From the NCBI GenBank assembly GCA_011037195.1, contig JAAEAF010004284.1, forward strand, positions 44,957 through 108,956: a DNA stretch of 64,000 bases, given 5' to 3'. Both the position numbers and the translations under genes were made by a program. Origin of the DNA: Triatoma infestans. Its lineage: Eukaryota; Arthropoda; Insecta; Hemiptera; Reduviidae. The notes under the pieces are model-generated. The model saw only the letters and a list, made by a program, of their open reading frames with translations, had not been told where the DNA came from and searched no databases. Shown here one piece after another: positions 31,715 through 43,389 of this stretch (position 1 is the first letter of the stretch; each line of letters starts with the position of its first letter).

Positions 31715-32560
31715 TCTGGTGTGAAACACTCACACAACTTTCCCTTACTCCAGTTCTCAAAATTATAATTGACAAATTTTATAGTTTGTGTACCAAATTT
31801 AATGAAATTCGTCGAAAACTGAAAAAAGTGTACGGTAAAAGCGCACTTCCGGTTTACTAATTTTCTTGAAACTCAGAATTTAGGTCATCTATTTATTTCT
31901 AATTAATTTTGTTTGGATGATAGAATTGTATAATCATCTATGAGAGGCACTTTAGGGGAAAATATAACCGCACCCCCTCCCCTAAAAGTACCCTTAAATG
32001 AATTTTCCCAGAGAAATCTTTTAAATAAAAGTTATAGATCTTTGTACATTTAGTTTATAAAGAAGTTTCAAGAAAATCGTCGAGCCTTTTTTGAGAAAAT
32101 CGGGAAAAAGTGAAAAAATTATTTAGTAAAGTGGTAATGTAAACGCACTTCCGGTTATCCGATTTTTTTTCAAACTCGGAATTTCAACAACATATTTAAT
32201 TTTAATTACCATTATTTAGATGATAGAATTGTCTAATAAACTGAAATAGCACTTTAGATGAAAAACCTAACCCCACCCCTCCGCCATAAGTCCCTTAAAT
32301 GAATTTTCCTAGAGAATTGTTACAAATAAAAGTTGTAGCTCTTTGTATATGTAGTTAATATACATAGTTTAAAGAAAGTCGTCGAGCCGTTTTTGAGAAA
32401 ATTGCAAAAAAGTAAATAAAAAAAACAACTAGTAAAAAGTGGTACTTCCGGTTGAAGAATTTTGACAGATAACGTAGGGTCAGATCCCATGGTGATACAT
32501 ACCTAAACAGAATATCAAGCTTCAAGTTTCTACGGTTTTTCGTTTTTGAGCTATGCTGTT

Positions 32561-32591
<31 letters not shown>

Positions 32592-32724
32592 GACTATTTG
32601 CTAAAAACCACTTTTTTGGTCTCAGGGGACCTCACTCAAAACGGATATTTCCGGTGAAACCTCGATATCGAAAATTTGACACGATTACAATACTTCCTTC
32701 CTCTTAGTAGGAGTAAGAGAAAGT
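31715..32724 (-). mobile_element. HINE-like element, full length
   Basis: Both hairpin ends and three units are present, with a short CA array at 32569-32591. A small CTTC duplication lies near the 5' end (CTTCCTTCCTCTTAG). Low divergence from the copy at 56691. Confidence 0.9.
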
Positions 32725-32804
32725 AAAAATTAAAAAAATAATAATCATCAGTAAGATATTAACAGCTACTTTTACGATATATTTATTCAGAAATTTTATC
32801 TTTT

Positions 32805-33072
32805 ATTATAATGGAAGTGAGAGGGAGAAAGAATTAGGTTAGAGAGTACGGATTTTAGGGAAATAAACTAGAAATAAATGCTGAACACTGTATAATGAAA
32901 GAATACACAAAGTGTAAGGACTTTACAAGTAGAAATAAAGGTTAGATAGCGAGAGATATAGACTGAGTGATGAGAAAAGTTGTACAAGGTTGCTGACTGA
33001 GTAACTAACCTCATATAATGTGCTTGCCCGCTCTTCGGATCCTAATCTTTAATGATTCAGATGTCATTATAT
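32805..33072 (-). mobile_element. LTR-A family, internally deleted
   Basis: Has both outer parts (CCGCTCTTCGGATCC near the right, ACACTGTATAATG near the left) but lacks the promoter/TATA section present in the other copies. It probably arose by deletion. Confidence 0.6.
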
Positions 33073-33608
33073 CATTAACAACAATAATAAGATTTTTTAC
33101 AAATTTTTCGAACAAAATTGATGTTATGTTAAATTCCATAACATGAAAGCCATTTGGAAATCTAAGATATAAAACGTGGATGTATTTAAGTATGAGTTAA
33201 GGAAAGTTTTTACTTTATTTACAAACCCAGGTGTTGTACCCTATCCTTAAGATTTAGTGAATAAAATTCGTTTCCTTTTTATGCTTCTGTCTTAGTAAAT
33301 CCCATAGCAAGAAACAAATTGGGACTGTCATATTTCCCCACTTCACCCTACTTACTTTTGCGTATATATTTGGATAATGCTGGGTGGAAAAAAAAAACTG
33401 AGATAAATTTGACATGAAAGTCGCTCTTTCTAATAAGAATTGCATTGAATTATAAATCTTCTTCACCTACGTTTTAAATAAATAATTTAATCTTTTAGTG
33501 TCAAAGTGCTTAATTTAATTTTAACCTAGATAACATGAATGGAATTTTTCCATTTCAAACATCTGTTGTTAACTTTTTTCAGCTGACTGCAGTTATAAAC
33601 AGTCTTAT
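33073..33608. other. AT-rich spacer
   Basis: Nothing was recognised on either strand. Confidence 0.5.
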
Positions 33609-33734
33609 TACTTATTCTTATTCCTAGTAAGAGGAAGTATTGTAATCGTGTCAAATTTTCGATATCGAGTTTTCACCGGAAATAATCCGTTTTGAGGTCC
33701 CCTGAGTCCAAAAAAAGTGGTTTTTAGCAAATGG

Positions 33735-33770
<36 letters not shown>

Positions 33771-34595
33771 AACAGCCTAGCTCTAAAACGAAAAACCGTA
33801 GAAAGTTGAAACATCATATTCCGTTTAGGTATCACCATGAGATGTGACAGTGTGTTATCTGTCAAAATTCCTCAACCGGAAATTCCACTTTACTTGTTTG
33901 TTTGTTTTTTTTTTTTTTACTTTTTTGAGTTTTTCTCAAACTTGGTATATGAACTACACATACAAAAAAACTACAACTTTTATTTGAAATGTTTCTCTGG
34001 AAAAATTCATTTAAGGGCAGTTATGGGGGGATGGGTGGGGTTCGGTTTTCATCTAAAGTGTTATTTCAGTTTTCTGTCAAACAATTCTGTCATCTAAATA
34101 ATGTTAATTAAATTAAATATATTTTTCAAAATTCTGAGTTTCAAAAAAATCGGAAAACCGGAAGTTCGTTTACATTACCATTTTACTAAATGATTTTTTT
34201 CAGTTTTAAGCAATTTTCTCAAAAATGACTCCGACGATTTTCTTGAAACTTCTTATTATAATAAACTAAGCATACAAAGATCTACAAACTTTTATTTAAA
34301 ACATTTCTCTGGGAAAATTCATTTAAGGGCACTTTTTGGAGGACGGGTGGGATTATGTTTTTCTCTAAAGTGCTGTCATAGTTGATTATACAATTCTATC
34401 ATCCAAACAAAATTAATTAGAAATAAATAGATGGCCAAAATTCCGAGTTTCAAGAAAATTAGTAAACCGGTAATGCGCTTTTACTGGACAGTTTTCGACG
34501 AATTTCATTAAATTTGGTGCACAAACTATACAATTTTTCAATTATAATTTTGAGAACTGGAGTAAGAAAAAGTTGTGTGAGTGTTTCACACCAGA
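33609..34595 (+). mobile_element. HINE-like element, full length
   Basis: Begins ACTTATTCTTATTCCTAG (one base changed in the subterminal repeat) and ends in the standard hairpin and CCAGA plus T run. A pure TG array is at 33736-33764. Confidence 0.9.
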
Positions 34596-34619
34596 TTTTT
34601 TTTTTATATCGATATAAAT

Positions 34620-35690
34620 GGAACAAAATATGTCTGTAAGTTTGTGAGGATTATCTAAACATTGATCGCAATACTTCCACCTTATAGTACAATACCAATG
34701 TACGTAAATTACCCAGCGGTAACACTCTCGCAGGAGTTACTTCCTATTGCTGGAGATGTTCACGGGGCCAACAGCGGTTCAGTCGACGGGGTGGATTATC
34801 TGTTATAGCTGTGCAGGCGAGATTTTGAACAACAGGATTAGAGTTGAGGGCAAGAGAGTCATAGGATTTTTTGTATTTGGTTTTGACAGCTTCAGATACT
34901 ATGGGATTTTGAGATCATTGTGGAGGGTGGAATTAGAGACATAGAATGGAGCATCTGTTTATCTAACGGAGTATTTTTGACTGAAAAGACTGAATTTTCT
35001 GGGAATTTGAGCGCTTGGTTGAACCCCACAGTTCAAGTCCATAAGTCCATATCGGTTTGAGTATACAATTGTATATTAGTCGTTTGTGCTCGAGAGGTAG
35101 TTTCGATCGTCTTCCTATTAGTTTGAGTAGTAACTTATTCCGTTTGTTAAGTTCCAGTCTTTTTAGTTTTGTATGTGGATTCCATGTTAGTCTTTTGTCG
35201 ATGTACATCCCATGGTAGCGAACTAAGTTTGTAGGAGAGAGATTTGAGTTGAAGGTTACTGAAGGACAGGAGGCACGACGAGTAAAGGTGATTTGTTGAC
35301 ATTTTTGTGGGTTGAGTTTAATCCGCCATTTTTTGGCCCAAGATTCTATTTTATTTAAATGATTCTGTAAGAGAGTGGAGGCAGTTATGGGATCAAAGCT
35401 GGATGCAAGGATGGCGGTGTCATCAGCGTAAGTGCAAAGAAGAGTGTTTGTACAGGTTGGTAGATCTGAAGTGAATGCAGTATATAGAAGCGGACCAAGT
35501 ATACTACCCTGAGAAACTCCGGCGCCGGCCAGCGAGTATCAATGATAGCAGATCCGCAACTAATCTGAAAGTAGCGGTCAGACAAATAAGATTTGATGAA
35601 TAAGTTATATGGCTTGAGCCACGTCGAGGAAGGCACCACAGCAGTACTGTTTCCGCTCAAGAGTCGGAGGGTAAAAACTTTTAATTTCGA
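34620..35690 (-). pseudogene. Jockey-like LINE, RT C-terminal half
   Basis: Minus-strand frames in order: FIKSYLSDRYFQIS, then (frameshifted) AGVSQGSILGPLLYTAFTSDLP, CTYADDTAILASS (YADD active site), KIESWAKKWRIKLNPQKCQQI, YIDKRLTWNPHTKLK, ILKPIWTYGLELWGST and FQSKILR. The terminal NPPRRLNRCWPREHLQQ lies near 34750. All are Jockey signatures. The 3' UTR continues to about 34660. A frameshift near 35520 and other lesions make it inactive. Confidence 0.88.
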
Positions 35691-36368
35691 AAATTTGACT
35701 TGATGTGGAATATCAAAAGATAATTTAAAAAAAAAAATCTTATCATTTATACCAATTTCCTTTTTTATTTATTGTTTTATTATAGGTTGTATTTTTTCTT
35801 TTTCATCTCCTTATATCTGTTTGTTTATATAAGTGGATGGGATAGAGTGGCCTAAAGTATTCCTAGATTCCCTCAGACCGTTAAAATCAATTTTCACGGA
35901 TAAATATTGAAAATATATGATATTTCTTCAATATCAATATATTTTTAAATGATTTCTTATATTCATTCATATATGACAAAATAAAAAAGGAAGAGATAGA
36001 ATCAATTTAGGTTATAACCCAACTTCAATAATCATTTGTCAGTTGGGTCGCTGTTATATGGCAAACTTGTTTACTTTATATTGAACACTATATTTTTTTA
36101 AAAAATAGAACAGATGGATAAATAAATAAAAAATTGAAAAAAATAAATATATTTTTAAAATGGAATGGCCAGAGAGAATACTCTTGTGAGTTTGGAGAAG
36201 CTGCATAGATGTGGGAGTTGCTCGCCCGTGGAGCACTACCAGCCTGCTCCGTTTGGTTTATTGAGTAAGATATTTAAAATTAATTTATTATAATTATTTT
36301 TTTGCTGATTTTATTAAACCAATTTTCAGCCTACAAAAATTTCTTTTACTTTATTAAATCTTCAATTT
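35691..36368. other. AT-rich spacer
   Basis: No recognisable gene. A short HINE-like phrase (TTTCGAAAATTTGACTTG) is at 35686-35703. Confidence 0.5.
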
Positions 36369-36412
36369 ATTCGACATTTCGGCGTTTATTTTACGCCATT
36401 TTTCAAGAGTTA
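36369..36412 (-). ncRNA. Hammerhead-like motif, degenerate
   Basis: Minus strand: CTCTTGAAAAATGGCGT, loop, ACGCC, GAAATGTCGAAT. The hairpin GGCGT/ACGCC and GAAA element are in place. The first box is TTGAAAAA rather than CTGAAGA and the closing stem is weak. A relative of the motif at 493. Confidence 0.3.
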
Positions 36413-36810
36413 TTTTATTTTATGAGGTAATATAAAATTAATTGTACAGAAATATCAAGGGTAAATTTTTATGTATTTATATTGAAATTATTAAGACATT
36501 TTATATAGAATATTTTAATTAATATTACTGTTCAAAAAATTGTAATTCTATATTACCTACCCATATAGTCTAATGTGACCTTATACTTAATTGTTGAATA
36601 TGAAAATACTTAACGCCCCTCACCCCCTTAATAAAAATGTCTTGATAAAACACTGAGCATAGTTAACAACACTATTAAAATTTAATTATAAAGTATTCTT
36701 CAAAACATGCTAATTTATAATAATTCCATGTTGTCATTAAACACAGACGCACATATAGTAACATAACCTTATAACCTCCCGCACATATACACAACCAACA
36801 AACCAACAAG

Positions 36811-36831
36811 TGTGTGTGTGTGTGTGTGTGT
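36811..36831. repeat. (TG)n microsatellite
   Basis: Pure TG run of about 20 bp. Confidence 0.95.
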
Positions 36832-36849
36832 AACAGAAACATTACGTTG

Positions 36850-36940
36850 AAGTGATCTCTCTTCGAGACGAACTTGGTGAATTTGCTCTGAGGATGGATG
36901 AAAATCCAAAACCGTTCGGATAAAATACTAAATGTTAATC
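36850..36940 (+). repeat. Family B repeat with hammerhead-like motif
   Basis: CTCTGAGGATGGATGAAAATCC, AAAACCGTTCGGA and TAAAATACTAAATG in order. CTGAGGA fits the CUGANGA box (N = G) and GGAT/ATCC makes stem II. The GAAAC element has mutated to AAAAC. It is the best copy of family B for the first box, but not for the second. Confidence 0.5.
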
Positions 36941-36979
36941 TTAATTATTTAATCGTTATGATTCTCATCATTGTTAATA

Positions 36980-37221
36980 ATAGGGAAGGGATTAGCTTAG
37001 TGGTTAGCGCGTTGGACTCCCACGCGGAGGTCCCGGGTTCGAGTCCCGTGCTACCCTTAGATTTTTTTCTTCCTAGGAGCCTCTACAGCTCACTGTTCGG
37101 TGATGGACAGTGTTTTTCTGTAGCGAGAGAACATTGTCTGGAGGCCGGCAGTACACTTAGAAGGCTCCGGGCGCTAATGACCACAGATGTTGAAGCGCCT
37201 TAAATTTAAAAAAAAAAAAAA
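36980..37221 (+). mobile_element. tRNA-derived SINE, family 1, with TSD
   Basis: Head TTAGCTTAGTGGTTAGCGCG and B-box GGGTTCGAGTCCC are the best-preserved Pol III boxes of the family. ATTGTTAATA at 36970-36979 and 37222-37231 is the duplication. The tail is a long A run. Confidence 0.92.
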
Positions 37222-37934
37222 ATTGTTAATAGAAAAAATATCTATAATAATTTTAATAAGTCATTTAGATTCAGTATATAACTTTTGAGCTTATATATTA
37301 TTATTATTTTAAGACAGAAAGGAGTATTTAAAAAATCATTTTCCCATATTCAAGGGACATTTACTTCCGGTTAAAACTAAATTAGAGCGATCTCAATTAT
37401 TTTTCTTTTTACAGTTAAGGAGAGTTTTGCTCTTTTTTTTGTATAATTATTAAAAATTAGAAGTTTAAAAAGTTTGTATTTTAGTTTATTCACTGAAATT
37501 TATTTAAAAAAAAAAAACGAGCTACACAAGAAACATATATGGGAGTGGCTGACTAACAATTCCATTGCGACTTTCTAGATCTATTATGGATTCCTTTATA
37601 GTGTGAAGAAGTAGTATAACAACAAAACTGGACTGTTTAAGAAAAAGAATGTGTATGTTGGTAGGATAGATTCTGCCTAAGGGAGTCCTAAAACCCAAAT
37701 AGCAGTTGCTGTCAGAATGTCCTAGAAGTCTTGTAAGTACGTTGTAGTGTTGATAAACAGAAAAGGGGTAGGCAGTAAAGCACAAATCTTCATGCAGTGG
37801 TTTCTTCTTTATTGTACGATCAGCATAACTGTTACGGTTAAAACTCTGTAATATTATCTCTATTTCATTTAACTTGATTTTGGGAACTGTATGTTTAAAA
37901 CTTAGCAAAGTGATTAACATTAATCCGTAAAGAT
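37222..37934. other. Unassigned spacer
   Basis: No gene recognised. The minus-strand frame at 37522-37920 (132 codons) shows no domain; I treat it as chance. Confidence 0.45.
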
Positions 37935-37946
37935 ATGTGATGAATC

Positions 37947-38460
37947 TTTTTTTTTTTTTTTTTTTTTGAGGGGTGAAATGCGTTTACGCACGCAGAGACC
38001 CTGCTGTGCCGGACTCCTAAAATAGGCTACCGGCTAAAACAACCCCCTGCTGCTGGGCCTAGCCTGGATTCACTGGCGACCAGCATTACTTCAGAGCTAG
38101 GCCTCTGTCTTTACTCATTGGGGTATCTCCTTCGGTGTTACCCTACTTGGCAGTCGTCCAGGTCCTGCTTCTTCCGCTGAAGAATGTCCCTGGCGTACCT
38201 AGCTACAGTCTGCCAGTTGGCCTCACTGGCCAACATAGCTTCAACTATAGTGTCTGGAGTCTGTTGCCCAATCACTGCCTCGAAATGACCTCTGAGCCGC
38301 TCCCACCGACCGCAGGAGAAAAACGTGTGTGTAGCATCGGGGAAGTAAAGGCATTTCTCATCCTCTATCTTTCCCACCTTTTTCAGGTACGCCCTGAAAT
38401 AGCCATGCCCACTCAGGAGTTGTGTGACGTAATAGTCCACTTCCCCATGTGGCCTCTTCG
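37947..38460 (-). mobile_element. R1-like LINE, 5'-truncated, 12-bp TSD
   Basis: ATGTGATGAATC at 37935-37946 and 38461-38472 brackets a 514-bp minus-strand insert with poly(A) (T run) at 37947-37967. The insert codes only for the C-terminus of a LINE protein. Confidence 0.9.
38138..38460 (-). pseudogene. R1-like LINE ORF2 C-terminus
   Basis: A frame of 100 codons: DYYVTQLLSGHGYFRAYLKKVGK, then CLYFPDATHTFFSCGRW. This is the LTQxLSGHGxFxxYL...C..C...H..F.CPRW segment of R1-clade LINEs, with some of the zinc-binding cysteines replaced. The frame stops near 38138 and a roughly 170-bp 3' UTR precedes the tail. The RT itself is absent because of truncation. Confidence 0.82.
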
Positions 38461-38472
38461 ATGTGATGAATC

Positions 38473-39906
38473 ATATGTGGAATTGAAAATATGATATTAA
38501 TATTCTGTAATTTTGATATAATCTTTGTCAACTAAAGTTCTTTTATAAAAATTACTTTCGATTAAACCAATAGGAATTACAATACTAAAACAAGATTAGA
38601 TACAAATAATTCCAGAAAAGTGAAATATAGTTAAGAAAAGACATGCCAAAGATGTTGAGCTAAGCGTCCTGAAGTAGTAGTGATATAGATTTCCTAACTG
38701 AGCTGTTCAAAATTTAAGTGTTAATATCATAATATTACTTACTTATATTGTAATAACGGCAAGTAACCTACGGAGTCTAAAATGTGGAAGACTACTACTC
38801 TAAGACAGTACTAGAACTGAAGTGATAACGTAAAAATTCCAAGCTGATCAACTCAGTTTCAATATATAGTTCGGAGTAATTGACAGAAGAGAATATAGGT
38901 TTTTAATACAAAAAACGCGATAATTTCTCTAAAGTCCTTTGATCGAGCTGGATAACATGCAATGGATTTGCAAACTGACTTGAAAAGTTATGAAGAATCA
39001 AATTTCGAATAATGAAACCAGACCACAAAGTATTAAGTGGCAGTTTAGCAGCAGATACTCTCTCCTTGATATGAGCGAGGAAAACTTAAGGCGAGGAGTT
39101 AAAATAACTCTCACTTGTGGCATAATGATACTGAATTCAGTAGTTAATAGCTGAAATGCCACTGACACACATTCCTGAATTCAATAATTATGGGAATACA
39201 GACAGTGGCAAACATTTTCGACCACAGTAGCTAAGAAATATAAAAAGTCCAGAAATACTCAATTTAAGAAAATTATTTATTTAGGAACAATATCGTAACT
39301 TTTAAGGTAATTTTTAATGCACTGTCATAAAAAAAAAGCTTGATGTAAATAGCACTTATAATTGCTACATCATTAATACACTGAAGGAATAATGAAAATA
39401 CAATTTGTTGGATATTGTTTTCCTTTTAAATTTGTAATGATATAGCAATGTCAAAGCCTTCACAAAATATAACAAAAGGAAAAAATAATTAATAACTAGT
39501 AGCCCCATAGCCGGCCGCTGCCTTTTCAATACAAGGGCATCAAAGACAAGCACGGATAAAACCCTGTTTATTGAACAGAAGCCACCTGGTCTTTGAAAAT
39601 CACCGATGGGCGACCAAATCTGGCCACTGACCTAAATCACTGGTCACCGACCTAACTAAGGTCGCACAAGGTCGCACGCTACTAGAGATGTCTTAATGTG
39701 AGAACTTACTTACACACCTGACAGTGTGTGAGTAAGACTAATATAAACTTCGCTCCGCTGGAAGAGGGGATCATTATACCAGTAGCCGATGATTATATCA
39801 GTATCATTCTACAGCAGCAGTTATACTTGAGTTCCGAGCGCGTCCCTATATAAGGTTTAACGTATAATTATTTTCATAGTTGTGCATATTAGTTTATTTA
39901 TTATAA
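38473..39906. other. Unassigned; promoter-like stretch at its right end
   Basis: No coding homology. From about 39540 the sequence becomes GC-richer with repeated GGTCxCxGACCTAA-like phrases and a CTATATAAGG box at 39846-39855. This could be another LTR on the plus strand, but its ends were not found. Confidence 0.35.
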
Positions 39907-40538
39907 TATAACACACTCCCAGAATAAATATCCCGGGGGTGTGGGGAACTAGGATTCGTGATTCTGCAAATAAAATACACCCAGTAAATGTCAAAGCACA
40001 CTTAGTAAAATGTTACATATATTCTGAAAAGCATATACAGTAAATGGTTGCTATGACCAATCTGTTCGCTCAGGGAGTGACACACATTGTCAATCGTCGC
40101 TCGTCGAGTAGAGTGGCCTGGCCCTCTTGCCTAGCGCACACTACTTATCGGTGATCGTTGTACGAACAAACGGCCTGGCTCTCCTGCCTAGCGCAGATGT
40201 CTTGAAACGGTGATCGCTGGATGAGTAAACGGCCTGGCTCTCTTGCCTAGCGCAGATGCTCTGAGAAGTTAGTTAAGGTCCTGCCTAGCTAGCGCCAAAA
40301 CTATTAGAAGAGTTTCTAATCGCTGAGTACTTCTCTCTCTCCGATTATTCTGGTCGTGGATGGCCCCTTATATACGATTCTGAGGTGGTAGGGATGGTGT
40401 CCAGTAGGCGGGTCTAGCCGGTGAAAGTTCTCCCCTCTGTAGTGGAGTAGGAGAGTCCTAGTGTAGTGGGGGTGTGCCTCCCTAGTGAAAGGTCCACTTG
40501 GTGCAAACCTGGTGGCCGGGCGGAGAACTGTTGTTACA
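39907..40538 (-). mobile_element. LTR-C solo LTR, 4-bp TSD ATAA
   Basis: The minus strand starts TGTAACAACAGTTCTCC and ends GGGAGTGTGTTATA, with ATAA at 39903-39906 and 40539-40542. A GTATATAAGGGGCC TATA box lies near 40375. About 58-bp tandem units follow (40100-40280). No coding region adjoins. Confidence 0.8.
40100..40280. repeat. ~58-bp tandem repeat, three units, inside LTR-C
   Basis: The core GGCCTGG(C/T)(C/T)CT(C/T)(C/T)TGCCTAGCGCA-like phrase starts at 40115, 40172 and 40231, with a GGTGATCG phrase between cores. It lies downstream of the TATA box in element orientation, so it would be transcribed. Confidence 0.85.
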
Positions 40539-40542
40539 ATAA

Positions 40543-42015
40543 CCATTTTAAATTATTTGTTATTCAATTCTTAAATTTATTTATTTACTTTTATCAAATC
40601 ATACTAATTGTAGTTACCATTAGGCTCATTCAAATTATTGTGAAAATATATTCTATTTTTATAAATTCAGTGTTAGTAATTCAAGCAATAACTCTTAAAC
40701 TAACTTCCTCCTAATAAATCCCTCTTCAAGACATCTAACTTCATACCTCAGGAATCACTACAATTGATTCCACTATAAATTATATAATGACATTAATATG
40801 TATAATAAATTGAACTCAGTGTTTTATAATAAAAAAATAATAATAATTTTTTTCATAAGTTAATATTATACTGTACACGTTTATTGTATGTCATGAAATA
40901 TAATGTAATGTACCAATTGCAGAGAAATGATACATGATAACATTGTCATATACGAAATCTGTGCGGAATAACATTTAAAGTTATGGAAAACAATGAGTGT
41001 AAAAGCATAACATCATGAATTCAATTGATACTGACCTCCTTACGTCGAAACTTTTCGAGAAAAATAAAAAAATAAAACAAGGTTTGAGAAGTTACTGTCA
41101 CGACTTCTCAATTGAATATCAAAATGATACCAAAGTAATCCAATTAATTTTTTATTTCCACAGCGCAATTAATTTGTCTAGTATAGAAAGTCCGCCTACC
41201 CACCCATATATATTCCATACTACTGACACTCTTTTCAATCGGAAAAAATCCCCCACTCCTATGCTAATAACACGTGTGTTATTCCTCCATATCCCGAACC
41301 TATCCAGCCTCAGTGCCCTACAATCCCACATTATTTCTGTACAAGAGTACTTATCTGGTGACGAATAAAGGTCAATCCCGCCAAAATTATATAAATATCA
41401 CACTTCGACGCACCACTTTCCCTCCGATTGATCTAGCCCCATCTATTTGGACTTTATCTCGCCAAACGACTCATAAGGAATCCACAACCCAAGATTAAAA
41501 AGACTGAAACTCACAGAGATACAGACTTCTTTCTAGACTACTTTACCTGCTCCCGATGCTCTCTGTCGAAAATAAAGACTTATTTACAACACTATCATTT
41601 CCTTTGGACATGCAGATGCAAGGTATTGATTAAACCAAGCTTTCCATCATCTATTGTATATAATCCTTTCAATCCAAATCCTCAAAAAAATTGCCAACGC
41701 CCTGATTTACATTTCCAAACTAATCCTTCAAAATCCCTTTTATTCATCTAATGAAATCGTTTTACAAAACGTTCTTATGACTCTATGTCCTACCATCCCC
41801 ACTATTTTATCCCAAAACTTTTCTCCCTTACTAAATTAAAAACCTTCCCAGAAGACTAAAATGCCGCGGACGGCACCATCTAATAATGTAATAGGGTGTA
41901 CTCCATTGAGAGGCATCTCCCAACAAGTTTTTCATACGCCATATATTAACTATATCATCATATTCACTTATTTAACTATCAGTATGGTTATGAATGTCTA
42001 AATAACTTAAAAAAA
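40543..42015. other. Unassigned; possible LINE 3' relic
   Basis: From 41015 to 41880 the plus strand is C-rich and T/C-biased, with several short frames. The end LPRRLKCRGRHHLIM (41845-41890) faintly resembles a Jockey C-terminus. No RT motif was identified, so this remains a suggestion. Confidence 0.25.
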
Positions 42016-42824
42016 TCTGGTATGAAACACTCACACAACTTTCTCTTACTCCAGTTCTTAAAATTATAATTGACAAATGTTATAGTTTGTGTACCAAATT
42101 TAATGAAATTTGCCGAAAACTAAAAAAACTGTTCTGCAAAAGCGCATTCCGGTTTACTAATTTTCTTGAAACTTGGAATTTCGGCCAACTATTTATTTCT
42201 AATTAATTTTGTTTGGATGATAGAATTGTATAATCAACTATGATAGCAAGGTGAACAATAAAGATAAAACGCATTCAAGATGTTTTCTAATGATTTATAA
42301 AAATGAAACAGGCATTGAAAAAACAAAATCTACTTTCAAGAAGTTGCAGCACTTGGTGATGTTTGTAAAGCCAGTCAATAATATTTACGTAGATGATAGA
42401 GGAAGCTGTAACCCCACCCCTCCCCTAAAAGTGCCCTTAAATGAATTTTCGCAGAGAAATGTTTTAAATAAAAGATGTAGATATTTGTAAGTTTGGTTTA
42501 TATATGCAGTTTCAAGAAATTCGTTTGAAAAAAAAACTAGTAAAGTGGTACTTCCGGTTGAGGAATTTTGACAGATAACTAGTGTCAGATCCCACGGTGA
42601 CATCTAAACGGAATATCAAGTTTCAACTTTCTACGGTTTTTCGTTTTTCGTTTTTCGTTTTTAACATACACACACACACACACACACACACATACACACA
42701 CACACCATTTGCTAAAAAACCACTTTTTTGGACTCAGGAGACCTCAAAACGGATGTTCCGGTTAACTCGATATCGAAATTTGACAACGATTACATACTTC
42801 CTCGTACTAGTAGTAAGAGAAAGT
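42016..42824 (-). mobile_element. HINE-like element with central deletion and 139-bp insertion
   Basis: Both ends are present (hairpin side TCTGGTATGAAACACTCACAC; 5' side ACTTTCTCTTACTACTAG). The middle unit is missing. A 139-bp segment at 42248-42386 replaces six bases of the unit after ATGATAGC. A TTTTTCGTTTTTCGTTT triplication and a CA array at 42666-42706 lie near the 5' end. Confidence 0.85.
42248..42386 (+). repeat. 139-bp duplicated segment, copy 1
   Basis: Differs from 43219-43357 at only two adjacent-region bases (GATGTTTGTA vs GATGGATGTA). It lies inside a HINE-like element. Confidence 0.93.
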
Positions 42825-43149
42825 AAAAAAAAAAAGTTTGTGTTAATGGATACTAACATTTACTTTTAATATTTGACGTAATCTATTCTTCGTACTTCGG
42901 TAAGCTTGATTATGGGCTTCTACGGCGACCACTAAAAAGATTTAAAATCTGTCCACATATTATGAAAAAAAAAGTCAATTTGACTAAACGCTTCGTATTA
43001 AGCGGAACCTCTTTTGGTGGTCGAATTATACTTGTGGTTTAGGATTCACTTTTTGTGGCATGGTAGTGTGTGAATACCTCCTCCATTTATCTCTGCAGAA
43101 GACAATTAACACTATAAGAAGTCACGTCTGAAGTTGGCCTAAAGGATAA

Positions 43150-43389
43150 ATGCAAGTAATTGTTCCTTATTTTCTTACTATTACCGCTTTTCTTTATGGC
43201 ATTTATTATTATCATGACAAGGTGAACAATAAAGATAAAACGCATTCAAGATGTTTTCTAATGATTTATAAAAATGAAACAGGCATTGAAAAAACAAAAT
43301 CTACTTTCAAGAAGTTGCAGCACTTGGTGATGGATGTAAAGCCAGTCAATAATATTTTGGAAAAGAAAAAAAATATACATGAAGAATAG
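43150..43389 (+). CDS. Hypothetical small ORF with membrane-like N-terminus
   Basis: A 79-codon frame from ATG: residues 3-21 (VIVPYFLTITAFLYGIYYY) are hydrophobic and could be a membrane anchor. The rest is basic (KTHSRCFLMIYKNETG, STFKKLQHL) and ends LEKKKNIHEE. AATAAA follows about 10 bp after the stop. Codons 24-69 are the 139-bp segment also found at 42248, which keeps the frame. I do not recognise the protein. It could be an exon, a processed gene relic or chance. Confidence 0.25.
   Translation: MQVIVPYFLTITAFLYGIYYYHDKVNNKDKTHSRCFLMIYKNETGIEKTKSTFKKLQHLVMDVKPVNNILEKKKNIHEE
43219..43357 (+). repeat. 139-bp duplicated segment, copy 2 (likely source)
   Basis: Flanked by unique sequence and embedded in a longer open frame, so it is more likely the source than the copy within the HINE-like element 970 bp upstream. 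Confidence 0.9.

Noticed and set aside
36983..37060. Possible tRNA gene
   Set aside because: The A and B boxes are present, but no acceptor stem or cloverleaf closes, and the same body and tail follow at several other loci: it is a SINE head.
39540..39870. Fourth LTR family with TATA box CTATATAAGG
   Set aside because: No paired ends or flanking duplication could be found, so it is only noted as promoter-like sequence.
40100..40280. Possible CRISPR-like array
   Set aside because: Three imperfect 58-bp units in an LTR of a eukaryotic genome, with no constant repeat and variable spacer pattern.
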